64,000 nt of DNA from Pelodictyon luteolum (GCF_001622165.1 NZ_LVWG01000017.1:1-64000), one strand, 5' to 3'. Counted from the stretch's first letter, positions 24,889 through 35,391 are shown. The notes: generated by a model from the letters alone, not told the origin. Numbers and translations: made by a program.

Positions 24889-26322
24889 TTATTCCGGGAT
24901 GAACTGCCAGAAGGCGCGGCCGCGGAACTTGTGCATGAAGGTGGTCTCGACCATCTGCTTCAGCCAGGCACCGCTGATGCCGCGCTCAACCCGCGTCACG
25001 AACATGTCGCGCCCCTCGCGGTTGTCGTAGTGCTTCAGGTCGGGAACGACCGGATAGATGATCATGACAATGGCAGAGCCATTCCATAGCGACTTGCCGT
25101 TCGAGGCGATGCAGACGGTGAGCATCTCGGTCATCCGCTCCCGGTGAGTCATGCGGCCCGTCCGGATCATATCCATCACATTGAACGCAACCACCCTGCC
25201 GGTGACTCCGGAAATCATTCCGGTCCTTGGCGCGCCGGCAATGATAGATGTACCGTTTTTTGTGATATGCGGCCTGGAAATGGGCCCGGGAGGGGCGAAT
25301 GCGATGCCGGCGGAGAAGATGTTCCTGTAGACAGGATGGTTGTACTGTGCAGGCCAGGCGTGGGGAGTTTCGCGGAGTTCTTCATAGCTGAGACCGTAGA
25401 TGCCGTCGGCAAGTACGAACCCTGCGGGGTTGCATACTTTGGAGGTGATGTTTGTGCCATCTCTGTCGAAAAATGGAAAGGTGACGCCCTTCGACTGGGG
25501 AATGAGCATCGCAAAATCATAGCCGGTCTCTCCGTAGTTTCCCTCGAAATCCTCCCAGAATATGGTGTTCCGATCAACTTCGTGCACCCCCCTCCGGACG
25601 GCTTTTTCGATGCCGAACTCGTCCATCGCGTCTTCGATGAGATCACCGCCGCGGGCTATCCTCCCGCCTTTTGCCACCACATTGATGCCACCGACCCCGA
25701 AGTCGCCGATCTCGGGTTCGTTGGTGAGGTAGACAAGGTCCGCCCTGCTTCGCAGCCCGCGCTGGGTAAGGTCGTGGTGGATGTTGGTAATGTACTCGAA
25801 GGCCGCACCCTGGCAGGCTGCCGACGGATGACCGGTGCCGATCACGATGCGGCGGTGCTCTCCCTTCTTCATGCGCTCGACATTTTCAAGGTAGCGGTCC
25901 CGGGCCTGTATGGCGGTGTCAAAGTGGCAGATGGACTCGGTGTGCTTATGGGGGCCGAGGCCGGGCGTCGCATCGTAGTTCATGTGAGCGCCGGTAGCGA
26001 TGATGAGATAGTCGTAATCGAGCCGCTCCGCTACGCCACCCTCAGCCCGCCGCAGAAAAACATGGTTTTCATCGGGGTGGACACTCAGGACGCTGCCCTG
26101 GATGAAGTGGACATTGAATTTGTCATAAATCGGCTGTAACTTGAACACGGTGTTCAGGGGGCGCACCGCATCAATGCCGAGCCAGACCCATGAAGGTACG
26201 AAGCCGAAGTAGTCGAACTTATGGATGACCGTTATGTCATGCTCTTTGCCGATACCGCGGCCAAGGTACATGGCCGCGGTATGACCCGCAAACCCCGCAC
26301 CAATGATCACAACCTTTGCCAT
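24889..26322 (-). CDS. sulfide:quinone oxidoreductase-like flavoprotein
   Basis: A 477-residue FAD protein of the SQR family. The FAD loop is [12 protein letters not shown] at 6-17, the second nucleotide segment LIIATGAHM near 107-114, and a later [14 protein letters not shown] segment binds the flavin/quinone side. Cysteines at 132, 170 and 297 fit the three redox-active cysteines of SQRs. SQR feeds electrons from sulfide into menaquinone. The C-terminus ([16 protein letters not shown]) looks like the membrane-binding tail. AAAGGAG stands 8 bases before the ATG at 26322; upstream in-frame residues are unlike the family. It converges on the psr-like operon. The exact SQR type is not assigned. 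Confidence 0.85.
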   Translation of the reverse strand: MAKVVIIGAGFAGHTAAMYLGRGIGKEHDITVIHKFDYFGFVPSWVWLGIDAVRPLNTVFKLQPIYDKFNVHFIQGSVLSVHPDENHVFLRRAEGGVAERLDYDYLIIATGAHMNYDATPGLGPHKHTESICHFDTAIQARDRYLENVERMKKGEHRRIVIGTGHPSAACQGAAFEYITNIHHDLTQRGLRSRADLVYLTNEPEIGDFGVGGINVVAKGGRIARGGDLIEDAMDEFGIEKAVRRGVHEVDRNTIFWEDFEGNYGETGYDFAMLIPQSKGVTFPFFDRDGTNITSKVCNPAGFVLADGIYGLSYEELRETPHAWPAQYNHPVYRNIFSAGIAFAPPGPISRPHITKNGTSIIAGAPRTGMISGVTGRVVAFNVMDMIRTGRMTHRERMTEMLTVCIASNGKSLWNGSAIVMIIYPVVPDLKHYDNREGRDMFVTRVERGISGAWLKQMVETTFMHKFRGRAFWQFIPE

Positions 26323-26469
26323 GACGGCTCTCCTTTCCCGTTCTCCGAAGTTGCAGAAATGCCGGAACCTCTTCCCGGACGCCACCGCTAAACTTACGAC
26401 CAAAAAACCGGAAGGCATAATCCCGTTCGCATGCCAACGGAAGAAAACGGCCCCGGAGGCAACCGAAGC

Positions 26470-26895
26470 ATGAAACCCAAAGGACGTATCATCGGGATCG
26501 ATTACGGCACCAAGCGCATCGGCCTTGCCGTGACGGACCCGCTGCAGCTGTTCGCCAGCCCGGTCGGCACGTTCGAACCCGAGGGGCTCCATCATGAACT
26601 GCGCCGGATCATGCAGGGGGATGGCGTTGTACTGGCCGTGGTGGGCAGCCCTGTCAGCGAAGACGGAAGCGGGAACGCCATGACTGCAGTAGTCGACCGA
26701 TTCGTTGAAGAACTCAGGGCTGTGTTTCCGGAACTTCGGGTGGAGCGGGTCGACGAGTCGCACTCATCGAAAGAGGCCTCGAGAATCCTTGCCGCCTCAG
26801 GCAAAAGCCGGAAAGTACGCCGGGAGAAAGGCCGGTTGGACAGTGCCGCAGCATGCGTGCTCCTCACCCGTTTCCTTGAGGAAAACAGGGGATGA
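26470..26895 (+). CDS. ruvX: putative Holliday junction resolvase/pre-16S rRNA nuclease YqgF (RuvX)
   Basis: A 141-residue RNase H-fold nuclease. Family signature [17 protein letters not shown] at the N-terminus carries the first catalytic Asp; [18 protein letters not shown] (second acidic residue) and [10 protein letters not shown] (third Asp) follow. YqgF matures the 5' end of 16S rRNA in E. coli. The ATG at 26470, with GGAGG about 10 bases upstream, is preferred to an in-frame ATG at 26431, since homologues begin just before IxGIDYG. It diverges from the SQR-like gene. Confidence 0.92.
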   Translation: MKPKGRIIGIDYGTKRIGLAVTDPLQLFASPVGTFEPEGLHHELRRIMQGDGVVLAVVGSPVSEDGSGNAMTAVVDRFVEELRAVFPELRVERVDESHSSKEASRILAASGKSRKVRREKGRLDSAAACVLLTRFLEENRG

Positions 26896-27027
26896 AGGCG
26901 GGACTCCGGGGGAGACGTTTTCGTCTGGCTTTTCGGAACTGCTTCTGTATCTTATAGTTAATAGCTGCGGCAAATCATTCCGGAGCCTGTCTTTTTTCCA
27001 CCTCCACACCATCTGAACAGATACGTA

Positions 27028-27603
27028 ATGCTAGAGATCTTCAAACAGACGGGAGCCCTGCTCGAAGGGCATTTCAAGCTGACCTCCGGCCGGCACAGCA
27101 ATACCTATTTCCAGTGCGCCAAGGTCCTGCAGCACCCGGAGCACCTGACGGTGGTCTGCGGGGAGATCGCCGGGCATTTCAGCCATAAGGAGATCGATAC
27201 CGTCATCTCCCCGGCCATCGGCGGCATTGTCGTCGGCACCGAAGTAGGGCGGCAGCTCGGGGTAAAAACCATCTTTGCCGAGCGCAAAGACGGCAGAATG
27301 ACGATCCGCCGCGGATTCTCTCTGGAAAAAGGGGAACGGGTCCTCGTGGTGGAGGATGTGATCACGACAGGCGGTTCGGTGCAGGAGGTCATCGAACAGG
27401 TGAAGGCCGCGGGTGCCGTGCCCGTCGGGGTCGGATCGGTGGTTGACCGTAGCAACGGCAAAGTTCGCCTTATTGATGACCAGTACTCCGTACTTTCGAT
27501 GGAGGTGGTGAGCTACGATCCCGAAGAGTGCCCGCTCTGCCGGAGCGGCGTACCGATAGAAGCTCCGGGAAGCCGTGCCAGCGTAGGAGGCCCGGCAGCA
27601 TGA
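27028..27603 (+). CDS. pyrE: orotate phosphoribosyltransferase
   Basis: Joins orotate to PRPP to give orotidine 5'-phosphate in pyrimidine synthesis. At 191 residues it matches the short PyrE group. The N-terminal [17 protein letters not shown] is the orotate-side signature, [11 protein letters not shown] follows, and the PRPP loop is [13 protein letters not shown]. Its stop overlaps the tyrA start (ATGA at 27600), opening a run pyrE-tyrA-nadK. Confidence 0.96.
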   Translation: MLEIFKQTGALLEGHFKLTSGRHSNTYFQCAKVLQHPEHLTVVCGEIAGHFSHKEIDTVISPAIGGIVVGTEVGRQLGVKTIFAERKDGRMTIRRGFSLEKGERVLVVEDVITTGGSVQEVIEQVKAAGAVPVGVGSVVDRSNGKVRLIDDQYSVLSMEVVSYDPEECPLCRSGVPIEAPGSRASVGGPAA

Positions 27604-28472
27604 ATACGAAACCATCCATAGAGAGCATCTCTTTCATAGGACTCGGCCTGATCGGCATGTCCCTCCTGCGGGCGCTCCGCAGCACCCCCATTGCGGTGGA
27701 GGCGGGCATCATCTTCAGCGGATTTGACCCATCGTTCACCGAAGCCGACATAGAGGAGGCCGGAATGCTCGGTCTCGACCAGTTTATTGAAGATCGCGAA
27801 GAGCTTTTCAGTGCCGACGTCGTGGTGCTTGCCGCACCGGTGCTGACCAACATTGCATTGCTCGACGAAGCGGCACGCCTCTCGCCACCGACCACCATCA
27901 TTGCAGACGTATCAAGCACGAAAGGCGATATCTTCAAGAGAGCACAGGAACTCAACCTCCCCTACTTCGGCTTGCACCCGATGGCAGGCAAGGAGTTGCA
28001 GGGTTTTCGTGAAAGCTCACCTGACCTCTTCAAAGAAATGCCGATCTTCCTCTGCCATGATCATAAACTGCCCTATAAGGGCCGGGGCCTCATCCTGAGG
28101 AAGATGATTGAATCGATTGCCGGCTCCCTGGTAACGTCGAATCCCATCCTGCACGACCAGATTATGGCACGAGTCAGCCACCTCCCACAGTTGATGTCCA
28201 CCCTCCTCATTGACTACTGCTCGTCTCAACTGCGAGTCTCCGGTCCGGGGTTCGCCTCACTCACCCGCCTGGCGGGAAGCCCCTGGGAGATCTGGCATGA
28301 CATCATCGGCACCAACAACAAAAACATCGCCGACGCAATTGAGGAGTTCGCAATGAAGCTCGTAGAGCTCTCATGGGAGGTGCGCGATATTGATAATGAG
28401 AGTCTGGAATCACGCTTCGATGAAGCAAACAGGCTGCACAAGTACATGCAGTTACCTGGATGGCGCACATGA
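27600..28472 (+). CDS. tyrA: prephenate dehydrogenase
   Basis: Oxidatively decarboxylates prephenate to 4-hydroxyphenylpyruvate (tyrosine pathway). About 290 residues: dinucleotide loop [19 protein letters not shown], and the active-site segment LHPMAGKE containing the catalytic His, followed by a helical dimerisation domain. There is no chorismate-mutase or ACT extension. ATGA overlaps link it to pyrE upstream and nadK downstream. Confidence 0.94.
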   Translation: MNTKPSIESISFIGLGLIGMSLLRALRSTPIAVEAGIIFSGFDPSFTEADIEEAGMLGLDQFIEDREELFSADVVVLAAPVLTNIALLDEAARLSPPTTIIADVSSTKGDIFKRAQELNLPYFGLHPMAGKELQGFRESSPDLFKEMPIFLCHDHKLPYKGRGLILRKMIESIAGSLVTSNPILHDQIMARVSHLPQLMSTLLIDYCSSQLRVSGPGFASLTRLAGSPWEIWHDIIGTNNKNIADAIEEFAMKLVELSWEVRDIDNESLESRFDEANRLHKYMQLPGWRT

Positions 28473-29326
28473 AATTCGGCATCGTCATCAACGTATCCAG
28501 AGAGCGGGCCCTCGAACTGGCACGCAAACTGGTATCGTGGCTTGAAGCGCAAGGCATCGGATACATCTTCGAAACCCTTTCGGCAGAGCGCATTGGGAGC
28601 GCGCTGTCAGCTCCGATCGAAGAGCTCAACACCCAGTGCGACGCCTTCATCTCACTCGGCGGCGACGGAACCCTCCTCTTCACCTCGCAGCACTCGGTCA
28701 CCAAGCCCGTCGTCGGCATCAATGTCGGCTATCTCGGGTTCCTGACGGAGTTCACCCAGGAGGAGATGTTTGAAGCGGTAGAAAAGGTGATCAAGGGAAC
28801 CTACACCATCCACACGCGCACACAGCTCGAGGCCTCGGTGCCAGCAGACGGACGGAACGAGCAGTTCCTTGCCCTGAACGATGTGGTCATCGAAAAGGGC
28901 ACCTATCCGAGAATCCCCGCCTTCGTCATCAAGCTCGACGGCGAACTGCTCAGCTCCTACCGTGCTGACGGCATCATCATCGCCACATCTACCGGTTCGA
29001 CGGCCTACTCGATGTCGGCCGGAGGGCCCATCATCGCCCCGAAGTCGAGCGTCTTCGTCATCACCCCCATCTGCCCGCACATGCTGACGGTGAGGCCCAT
29101 CGTCATCAGCGACGAAAAGATCATCGAAATCTCGGTCGAAGCCCCCGACGGCGAGTTCCCGCTCAACTGCGACGGGCACCTGCGCAGAATGCTTGAGCCG
29201 ATGGAGCGTGTAACGGTCCGTAAATCAAGCCGCCTCATCAATCTGGTGGCAAACGAAAAACGGGACTACTGCGAAGTTCTCCGCACCAAACTGCTTTGGG
29301 GCCGTGAACACAACTCCGGCCTATAG
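28469..29326 (+). CDS. nadK: NAD kinase
   Basis: Phosphorylates NAD to NADP. About 285 residues. The conserved GGDGT site is in [10 protein letters not shown], followed by [12 protein letters not shown], a second ligand region [22 protein letters not shown] and a C-terminal CDGHL segment. The ATG at 28469 overlaps the tyrA stop as ATGA and is preferred over one 9 bases upstream. Confidence 0.96.
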   Translation: MKFGIVINVSRERALELARKLVSWLEAQGIGYIFETLSAERIGSALSAPIEELNTQCDAFISLGGDGTLLFTSQHSVTKPVVGINVGYLGFLTEFTQEEMFEAVEKVIKGTYTIHTRTQLEASVPADGRNEQFLALNDVVIEKGTYPRIPAFVIKLDGELLSSYRADGIIIATSTGSTAYSMSAGGPIIAPKSSVFVITPICPHMLTVRPIVISDEKIIEISVEAPDGEFPLNCDGHLRRMLEPMERVTVRKSSRLINLVANEKRDYCEVLRTKLLWGREHNSGL

Positions 29327-29343
29327 GCCTCCTTCCTGTCTCA

Positions 29344-30804
29344 ATGAACAGCATCAGTGAAGCATCACTCGGCGCCATGCTGGGCATCCCGGCCGGCACA
29401 CCGCTCACCATTCCGGCCATGTGCCGGGGGCTCCGGCCGGTGTTCTATCCCGCACCGAACATGTCAGGGCGCCTCAAGGTATTCTCCCGGAGCCTTCAGA
29501 GCGCATTTGAAGCGCTCGGCATCAAGGTAGAAAGCCCCGAAGCGGCGTCAGGTCCTGACGGGAGGATTCTTGCAGGCAGGGTTGTCATAGCTCCCGGCGT
29601 CTTTCCGGACAATGAGCTTGCGATCAACCGGGTCTCGACGCTCTACAACAACATCATTGTCGGCATCTATGACGAACCGCCGCCGCTCTCCGGCCAGTCG
29701 GGTGCACAGGAGCGGCTTGACGCCATCGTGGCACGCCTGGCGCGAGATATGGTCCACATCCTTATTTACGTTACCGCTGAGTCCTGGACCATCTGCACGA
29801 TGAACGGAGGCGTAGCCGTATTCCAGACGCCGCTGCCCTGCGTGGAAGACGTTCGACGTACGCTGGTACCGAAACTGACGGCCCAGGTCGTACCGCCGCG
29901 CCCGAAGGATTTCATGATACGGGAGGGAGAGCTCAGCACCCGGTCTCCCTTCTTTCTGGAGGCCGCAGAGGATTTCCGGAGATCCGGCCGGCTGTGGGAA
30001 AAGAGCCCTGTGCTGCTCACCCATACCTCAACCGACAACCTGGAATACCGGAACGGATACTACCGGCGGATTGTCCGACGCTACCTCGATGAACGAAGCG
30101 GCATGAGTTACGGGTTCTTCGCCCGCCAGCTTCCTGTGAGGGTCGAGGCGGCAGTGCCAGTAGCATATGGGGATACATACGACATGGCGCCGGAGAAAGA
30201 TCCCGGCGGCCTCAGGGTCCCGGTACGGGTGGAGGGAACAGTCTATATGATAAAGGTTCCGACGGTGCGGGTACTGACAACACGGTCGGGATGCAAGAAG
30301 ACCGCCGTCGAGCCCCTGCGCGACCTTCTGGAAATCGGAATGGAGGACGGGCGGCCCTACATCACAACTCCTGCCCTCAGCGAAGAGGGCACAACGCCGC
30401 GCCCCTCATTCGACACCCTCACCATCCTGGCCCACGCCCTCGGCAACGCCCTTGTAGCGTCCATACTCCTCTCAATCAGCCCTGAATCCACCTTTGCACG
30501 GCGGCTTGGAGAGTCAGGAGCATCCTTGACGCACTGGCACGGATATCCGGAAGAGGAGAATCTGCCGGACGGGTATTTCATGCACGGCACCGCCAATCCC
30601 CCGGTGTCGTGTTCGACTCCGCAGTCGGCGGCTTACAGCATCATTGGAAAAATCGAAGGATTGGAGCAGGCCCTCCAGGCGAGGAGCGCATGCACCCGAG
30701 GCGCTTCAGGCTATATGGGAGACGTGCATGTCGAGCCGAACCACGGAACGAACATCATAGGGGTCCTCTCGCTTTCGGAGACAGCGGCCGCCCTCAACCC
30801 CTAA
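29344..30804 (+). CDS. hypothetical protein of 486 residues
   Basis: A long, well-formed frame following nadK by 17 bases and probably in the same operon. No signal peptide or clear membrane segment is visible and no domain is recognised. Features that stand out are a Pro-rich N-terminus, a repeated beta-like VPVRVEGTVYMIKVPTVRV segment in the middle, LAHALGNALVASILLSI, a WHGYPEEENLPDGYFMHG loop rich in acidic and aromatic residues, and a C-terminus with HVEPNHGTNIIG. Base composition matches the neighbours, so recent transfer is not suggested. It may be a lineage-specific protein; no function is proposed. Confidence 0.85.
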   Translation: MNSISEASLGAMLGIPAGTPLTIPAMCRGLRPVFYPAPNMSGRLKVFSRSLQSAFEALGIKVESPEAASGPDGRILAGRVVIAPGVFPDNELAINRVSTLYNNIIVGIYDEPPPLSGQSGAQERLDAIVARLARDMVHILIYVTAESWTICTMNGGVAVFQTPLPCVEDVRRTLVPKLTAQVVPPRPKDFMIREGELSTRSPFFLEAAEDFRRSGRLWEKSPVLLTHTSTDNLEYRNGYYRRIVRRYLDERSGMSYGFFARQLPVRVEAAVPVAYGDTYDMAPEKDPGGLRVPVRVEGTVYMIKVPTVRVLTTRSGCKKTAVEPLRDLLEIGMEDGRPYITTPALSEEGTTPRPSFDTLTILAHALGNALVASILLSISPESTFARRLGESGASLTHWHGYPEEENLPDGYFMHGTANPPVSCSTPQSAAYSIIGKIEGLEQALQARSACTRGASGYMGDVHVEPNHGTNIIGVLSLSETAAALNP

Positions 30805-30834
30805 CCAGGGGGAGCCAGCCGTTTCAGGATAAAT

Positions 30835-31386
30835 TCAGTCCTCTTCAACTGAAGGCTCAACCCAGGGCCACAGGCCCTGACTCCCGAGAATCATCTCCAG
30901 AACCTCCCGCACGCACCCGTTGCCACCCTCAAACGCAGAGATGTATCCGACACGATTGCGCAACCAGTCTGCACCGTTGATTGCAGTCACAGGAAGACCG
31001 ACGCGCTCCAGTACAGCCAGGTCACCGACGTCGTCGCCGATGCAGGCACAGACATCGTCACCGAGGCCGTGCTGGTCCCTGAACGCCTCGTAGGCGTCAA
31101 GGAATGATCCGGTTCCGAACCGGAGGTCCTGCACGCCGAGCCCTTCGAGAATCGGACGGTACCCCTCGCTGCGCCGCTCCGAAAACACCGAGATGAGTAG
31201 CCCTTTGCGTACCGCCTCCTGTATGGCTACCGCGTCGCGTACAGAAACCGAACAGAGCTCTTCACCCCGGCCGTCAAAGGTGATGCGACCGCCGTTGAGC
31301 ACGCCGTCGATGGGGAATATCAGTGCCCGGGTAGCTTTGAGTGCTTCGGCGACACGCGACGAGGGGTCGGCCAGGGATGGCTCCAT
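30835..31386 (-). CDS. KdsC-like HAD protein lacking the nucleophile aspartate
   Basis: About 183 residues with the outline of 3-deoxy-D-manno-octulosonate-8-phosphate phosphatase (cap-less HAD): motif I region ALIFPIDGVLNGG, SVFSERRSEGYRPILEGLGV, and motif IV GDDVGDLAVLERVGLPV. In KdsC motif I reads FDVDGVLTDG; here the first Asp, which forms the phospho-enzyme, is Pro25, while the second Asp27 is kept. A phosphatase of normal mechanism should be inactive. It follows kdsA closely, so loss of function, a structural role or another ligand are all possible. A TTG 24 bases upstream is an alternative start; neither start has a good ribosome site. Confidence 0.8.
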   Translation of the reverse strand: MEPSLADPSSRVAEALKATRALIFPIDGVLNGGRITFDGRGEELCSVSVRDAVAIQEAVRKGLLISVFSERRSEGYRPILEGLGVQDLRFGTGSFLDAYEAFRDQHGLGDDVCACIGDDVGDLAVLERVGLPVTAINGADWLRNRVGYISAFEGGNGCVREVLEMILGSQGLWPWVEPSVEED

Positions 31387-31422
31387 CCCGAAATACTGGA
31401 AACCTGACAAGGGAGTGGGGAT

Positions 31423-32253
31423 TTAGGATGAATGAAGCGGCTGCACGCACCGGTAGAGGTCGATCAGCTGTTTGACAAGTGGACGGAAACTCCCCAGCGG
31501 AAGCTGGGTTGCCGCATCGGAAAGGGCTTTTTCAGGATCCGGGTGCACCTCGAAAAAGAGGCCGTCAACCCCTGCAGCAACTGCGGCACGGGCAAGCGGG
31601 GCAACATACGCCCTCTCTCCTCCCGATACGCCGTTGCCGGCACCCGGCAACTGCAGGCTGTGGGTGGCATCGTAGATAACCGGCCAGCCAGATTCACCCA
31701 TTTTGACGATACCGCGGAAGTCGACAACGAGATTATTGTACCCGAAACTAGACCCGCGCTCCGTCAGCATAATGCGATGGTTGCCGGTCGCCGAAACCTT
31801 AGCGGCTGCAAGCGCCATGTCCTGAGGGGCCATGAACTGCCCTTTCTTGATATTGACCGCAAGTCCGGTTTCGCCGGCAGCATGGAGAAGTTCGGTCTGG
31901 CGCGAGAGGAAGGCCGGGATCTGCAGAACGTCAACATACCGGGCGGCCAGCTCAACGTCCCTCGTCTCATGCACGTCGGTGAGTACCGGCATATCATACG
32001 TATCGCCGATTTCGCGGAGTACCTCGAGAGCCTCCTCGTCACCGATACCGGTGAACGAGGAACCCGAAGAGCGGTTCGCTTTGCGGTAGGAGCCCTTGAA
32101 AATGAAGCGCACGCCAAGCTCACGGCTGATACGCTGCAGTTCCTCGGCTACCGTCACGGCCATTGAACGGCTCTCTATGACGCAGGGACCTGCGATGAAA
32201 AGCGGGATATCGGGATCGGGTACGGCTATGGAGCCGATGGAGAACTTTTGCAT
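31423..32253 (-). CDS. kdsA: 3-deoxy-8-phosphooctulonate synthase
   Basis: Condenses phosphoenolpyruvate with arabinose-5-phosphate to KDO-8-phosphate for the lipopolysaccharide inner core. About 276 residues: [62 protein letters not shown], and [15 protein letters not shown]. Two adjacent ATG codons (32256 and 32253) are possible. Its downstream partner is the altered KdsC-like gene, 36 bases on. It diverges from the half-ClpB gene. Confidence 0.96.
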   Translation of the reverse strand: MQKFSIGSIAVPDPDIPLFIAGPCVIESRSMAVTVAEELQRISRELGVRFIFKGSYRKANRSSGSSFTGIGDEEALEVLREIGDTYDMPVLTDVHETRDVELAARYVDVLQIPAFLSRQTELLHAAGETGLAVNIKKGQFMAPQDMALAAAKVSATGNHRIMLTERGSSFGYNNLVVDFRGIVKMGESGWPVIYDATHSLQLPGAGNGVSGGERAYVAPLARAAVAAGVDGLFFEVHPDPEKALSDAATQLPLGSFRPLVKQLIDLYRCVQPLHSS

Positions 32254-32388
32254 CATCCAGCCTGTTAAGAATTGTAATGGAGGCCAAATCCCGCCAAGGC
32301 ATTTGGGCATTGTGAGTTTGCCGCCATAAGCGTTAAATTTACAACAATATTCTGTTATTCACAGTCTGCAATCAAACGCACAGCACCC

Positions 32389-33714
32389 ATGAGTATCACC
32401 GACACGAAGCAACGGCTGCAGGAGATCGAAAAGCAGCTGGCCGATCTCAGCGAAGAGCAGCGAAGCATCAAGGCGCGCTGGGACAGCGAAAAAGAGCTGA
32501 TCAGCCAGTCCCGCGACCTGAAATCGCAGATTGAGGAACTGAAGGTCGAAGCAGAAGAGTATGAGCGGCGTGGCGATTACGGAAAAGTCGCTGAAATCCG
32601 CCACGGAAGAATCAAGGAGATAGAGAAGGAGGTTGAACGCAACCGGGAAAAGATCGAGCGGAAGCAGTCGGCCGGCGAGCTCATCATGAAGGAGGAAATC
32701 GACGCCGAGGACATCGCTGCGATTGTAGCCAAATGGACAGGCATCCCGGTCAGCAAGATGCTCCAGTCGGAACGCCAGAAACTGCTCCACATCGAGAGTG
32801 AACTGCACGAGCGGGTGATTGGCCAGGATGAGGCAGTCAGGGCGGTGAGCGAAGCCGTAAAGCGCTCCCGGGCGGGAATGGGTGATGAGAAGCGCCCCAT
32901 CGGTTCGTTCATTTTCCTCGGCCCCACCGGCGTCGGCAAGACCGAGCTGGCAAGGACGCTTGCCGACTACCTTTTTGACGACGAGGACGCAATGATCCGC
33001 ATAGACATGAGCGAGTACATGGAATCGCATACCGTCAGCCGCCTTGTCGGAGCGCCTCCCGGCTATGTGGGCTATGAGGAGGGTGGACAGCTGACGGAAG
33101 CCGTCCGCCGCAAGCCGTTTTCGGTGGTGCTGCTCGACGAGATCGAAAAAGCGCACCCTGACGTTTTCAACATCCTGCTTCAGATACTCGACGATGGTCG
33201 TCTGACCGACAGCAAGGGCCATACGGTGAACTTCAAGAACACCATCATCATCATGACCTCGAACATCGGTGCCCAGCTGATCCAGTCCGAGATGGAAAAA
33301 ATCGATGGCAGGCCTTCGGAAGAGGTGCTCGAAAACCTTCAGGAGAAACTGTTCTCGCTTCTCAAGCAGCAGGTGCGCCCCGAATTCCTCAACCGGATAG
33401 ACGAGGTTATACTCTTCAAGCCGCTGACACGCGAAGACTTGAAAAAGATCGTCCTTATCCAGTTCGACAGCATCAGGAGCACCGCCCTGCGCCAGCACAT
33501 CACCCTCACCATCACGGATGAAGCTCTTGGCTGGCTGGCAGAAGCGGGATTTGATCCCGCATTCGGTGCACGTCCGCTGAAACGGGTCATGCAGCGGAAA
33601 ATCACCAACAGCATCTCCGAATTGATCCTCTCCGGAGAGGTATCGGAAGGTGAGGGAGTGGAGATCAGCCTCGTAAACAAAGAACTGGCGTTCAAGACGA
33701 CGAAATCCGCATGA
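32389..33714 (+). CDS. ClpB-like chaperone consisting of half a middle domain plus the second ATPase domain
   Basis: A 441-residue protein matching only the C-terminal half of ClpB (about 860 residues). Residues 1-95 form a coiled coil corresponding to the later part of the ClpB middle domain ([25 protein letters not shown]). After [10 protein letters not shown] comes the AAA+ domain: Walker A GPTGVGKT (178-185), pore loop GYVGYE (225-230), Walker B VVLLDE (246-251), sensor region MTSNIG and FLNRIDE, then a C-terminal small domain ending [11 protein letters not shown]. The N domain and first ATPase domain are absent, and the upstream region holds no frame encoding them, so this is a free-standing half gene. 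Overlaps the next gene by ATGA. Confidence 0.93.
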   Translation: MSITDTKQRLQEIEKQLADLSEEQRSIKARWDSEKELISQSRDLKSQIEELKVEAEEYERRGDYGKVAEIRHGRIKEIEKEVERNREKIERKQSAGELIMKEEIDAEDIAAIVAKWTGIPVSKMLQSERQKLLHIESELHERVIGQDEAVRAVSEAVKRSRAGMGDEKRPIGSFIFLGPTGVGKTELARTLADYLFDDEDAMIRIDMSEYMESHTVSRLVGAPPGYVGYEEGGQLTEAVRRKPFSVVLLDEIEKAHPDVFNILLQILDDGRLTDSKGHTVNFKNTIIIMTSNIGAQLIQSEMEKIDGRPSEEVLENLQEKLFSLLKQQVRPEFLNRIDEVILFKPLTREDLKKIVLIQFDSIRSTALRQHITLTITDEALGWLAEAGFDPAFGARPLKRVMQRKITNSISELILSGEVSEGEGVEISLVNKELAFKTTKSA

Positions 33715-34847
33715 GGCCGAAGGTACCCGTTTATCTTGCGCTGCTGCTCTTGGCCATCCTCCTTCAACCACTGCCCGTAGCAGAAGCCGGAACGAAGCCG
33801 GACAGCCTCACCATTAAAATAGGACAGATGCTGATGGTGGGGTTCAGGGGCACCACCCTCGGCCAATCCCCCGACGTACGGCGCGCCATCGACCGCCAGC
33901 GCATAGGTAGCGTGGTGCTCTTCGACTATGATGTCCCCTCCCGGACCCCGAAACGCAACATAACCGGCCCGGAGCAGCTCAAGCAGCTGAGTGGCGAACT
34001 GCAGGATCGTTCCCCCATCCCGCTCTTCATCTCAATCGATCAGGAAGGCGGCATGGTCAGCAGGCTAAAGTCGGCACGGGGGTTCCCCCGGAGCCCGAGC
34101 GCCCGGAGCCTCGGACTGCTCAGGAACCCCGACAGCACCCTCGCTGCGGCGGAGGAGACTGCCCGGACACTGAAGTTGATGCGAATCAACATGAACCTTG
34201 CTCCGGTGGTCGACCTTGATACCAACCCCCAGAACCCCGTCATCGGACGCATAGAGCGGAGCTACTCCCCTGATCCCTCAATCGTCACAACCCATGCATC
34301 CATCGTCACGAAGACGTTCCTCCGCGAGGGGATCATCCCCGTCCTGAAGCATTTTCCCGGCCACGGCAGCTCGACGTCGGACAGCCATCTGGGCTTCACC
34401 GACGTAACGGAAAGCTGGAACGAGATTGAACTTGAACCCTACCGCAGGCTCTTTCTTGATGGATATCAGGGAGCTGTCATGACCGCGCACGTCTTCAACG
34501 CCCACCTGGATCCCCGATATCCCGCAACCCTTTCGAAGCCGACCATCAGCAGACTCTTGCGAGAGAAGCTGGGGTTTCGCGGAGTGGTGCTTACCGATGA
34601 CATGCAGATGGGCGCCATTGCCCATAACTTCGGCTTTGAAGAAGCGATCCGCCTGTCGATTGAAGCCGGTGCTGACATTCTTGTGTTTGCCAACAATACA
34701 ACCGTCTACGACCCAAAAATCGCAGAAAAGGCATCAGGCATCATCCGCAGGATGGTGGATGAGGGCATAATTTCTCCCCTTCGCATCGAGGAGTCGTACC
34801 GGAGGATCATGACACTCAAAGAGACTGTAACCAACCCGGCCAGATGA
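33711..34847 (+). CDS. glycoside hydrolase family 3 protein, NagZ-like
   Basis: A 378-residue family-3 glycosidase. The N-terminus is a signal peptide ([20 protein letters not shown]), so it acts in the periplasm, unlike cytoplasmic E. coli NagZ. Motifs: [21 protein letters not shown], the [14 protein letters not shown] loop with the NagZ His/Asp acid pair, [10 protein letters not shown] and the nucleophile Asp in [10 protein letters not shown]. It likely releases N-acetylglucosamine from peptidoglycan or related glycans. It sits between the half-ClpB and sixA with ATGA overlaps at both ends. Confidence 0.92.
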   Translation: MRPKVPVYLALLLLAILLQPLPVAEAGTKPDSLTIKIGQMLMVGFRGTTLGQSPDVRRAIDRQRIGSVVLFDYDVPSRTPKRNITGPEQLKQLSGELQDRSPIPLFISIDQEGGMVSRLKSARGFPRSPSARSLGLLRNPDSTLAAAEETARTLKLMRINMNLAPVVDLDTNPQNPVIGRIERSYSPDPSIVTTHASIVTKTFLREGIIPVLKHFPGHGSSTSDSHLGFTDVTESWNEIELEPYRRLFLDGYQGAVMTAHVFNAHLDPRYPATLSKPTISRLLREKLGFRGVVLTDDMQMGAIAHNFGFEEAIRLSIEAGADILVFANNTTVYDPKIAEKASGIIRRMVDEGIISPLRIEESYRRIMTLKETVTNPAR

Positions 34848-35344
34848 AAACACTCTACCTTGTCAGACATGCCAAAGCAGGCTGGAGCGCCGATGCCGCC
34901 TCGGATTTCGAACGGACGCTCAGTGAACGGGGGATAAAGGATGCACATTTCATGGCGCGGCTGGTGCATGAAAAAGGCGCTCGCCCCGATATGCTTGTTT
35001 CGAGCCCTGCACTCAGAGCCCTCACGACTGCGGAAATATTCGCAGGGGTGTTCGCTGTTCCCTTGGAGTCGATCCTGCAGAAAATGGAAATCTACCACGG
35101 CGGAGCTCAGGAACTTCTGGACACCGTCCGTTTACTGCCAGATGAAGCCGGGAGCGTGATGCTCTTCGGTCACAATCCCGTCATCTCGGAACTTGCCAAC
35201 CGCTTTGGCGACATGAACGGTGAGGCCATGGAGACGTGCAGCGTGGCGCGTCTGGACTTCCAGGTCGACCGATGGAGTGAGGCAGGCCCTGGGAAAGGGC
35301 TGATGATGTGGCATGAACATCCCGAGAAACGGCATACCCGCTGA
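34844..35344 (+). CDS. sixA: SixA-type phosphohistidine phosphatase
   Basis: A 166-residue histidine-phosphatase-fold protein. The catalytic RHA motif is at residues 8-10 (YLVRHAKAGWS), followed by LSERGIKDA and LVSSPALRALTTAE, and a second His in LFGHNPVIS. SixA removes phosphate from histidine of phosphorelay proteins. The target here is unknown. The start overlaps the preceding stop as ATGA. Confidence 0.9.
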   Translation: MKTLYLVRHAKAGWSADAASDFERTLSERGIKDAHFMARLVHEKGARPDMLVSSPALRALTTAEIFAGVFAVPLESILQKMEIYHGGAQELLDTVRLLPDEAGSVMLFGHNPVISELANRFGDMNGEAMETCSVARLDFQVDRWSEAGPGKGLMMWHEHPEKRHTR

Positions 35345-35391
35345 CCCGGAAAACGGCAAAGGATAGGCAAAAGAATGGACGGAAAAATCCC

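Noticed and set aside
25144-26139. A 331-residue plus-strand frame over the SQR-like gene
   Set aside because: Antisense shadow; the FAD and cysteine motifs are in the minus-strand frame.
32359-33771. A 470-residue minus-strand frame over the half-ClpB gene
   Set aside because: It is an antisense shadow of the ClpB-like coding frame in GC-rich DNA; its translation has no domain and biased composition.
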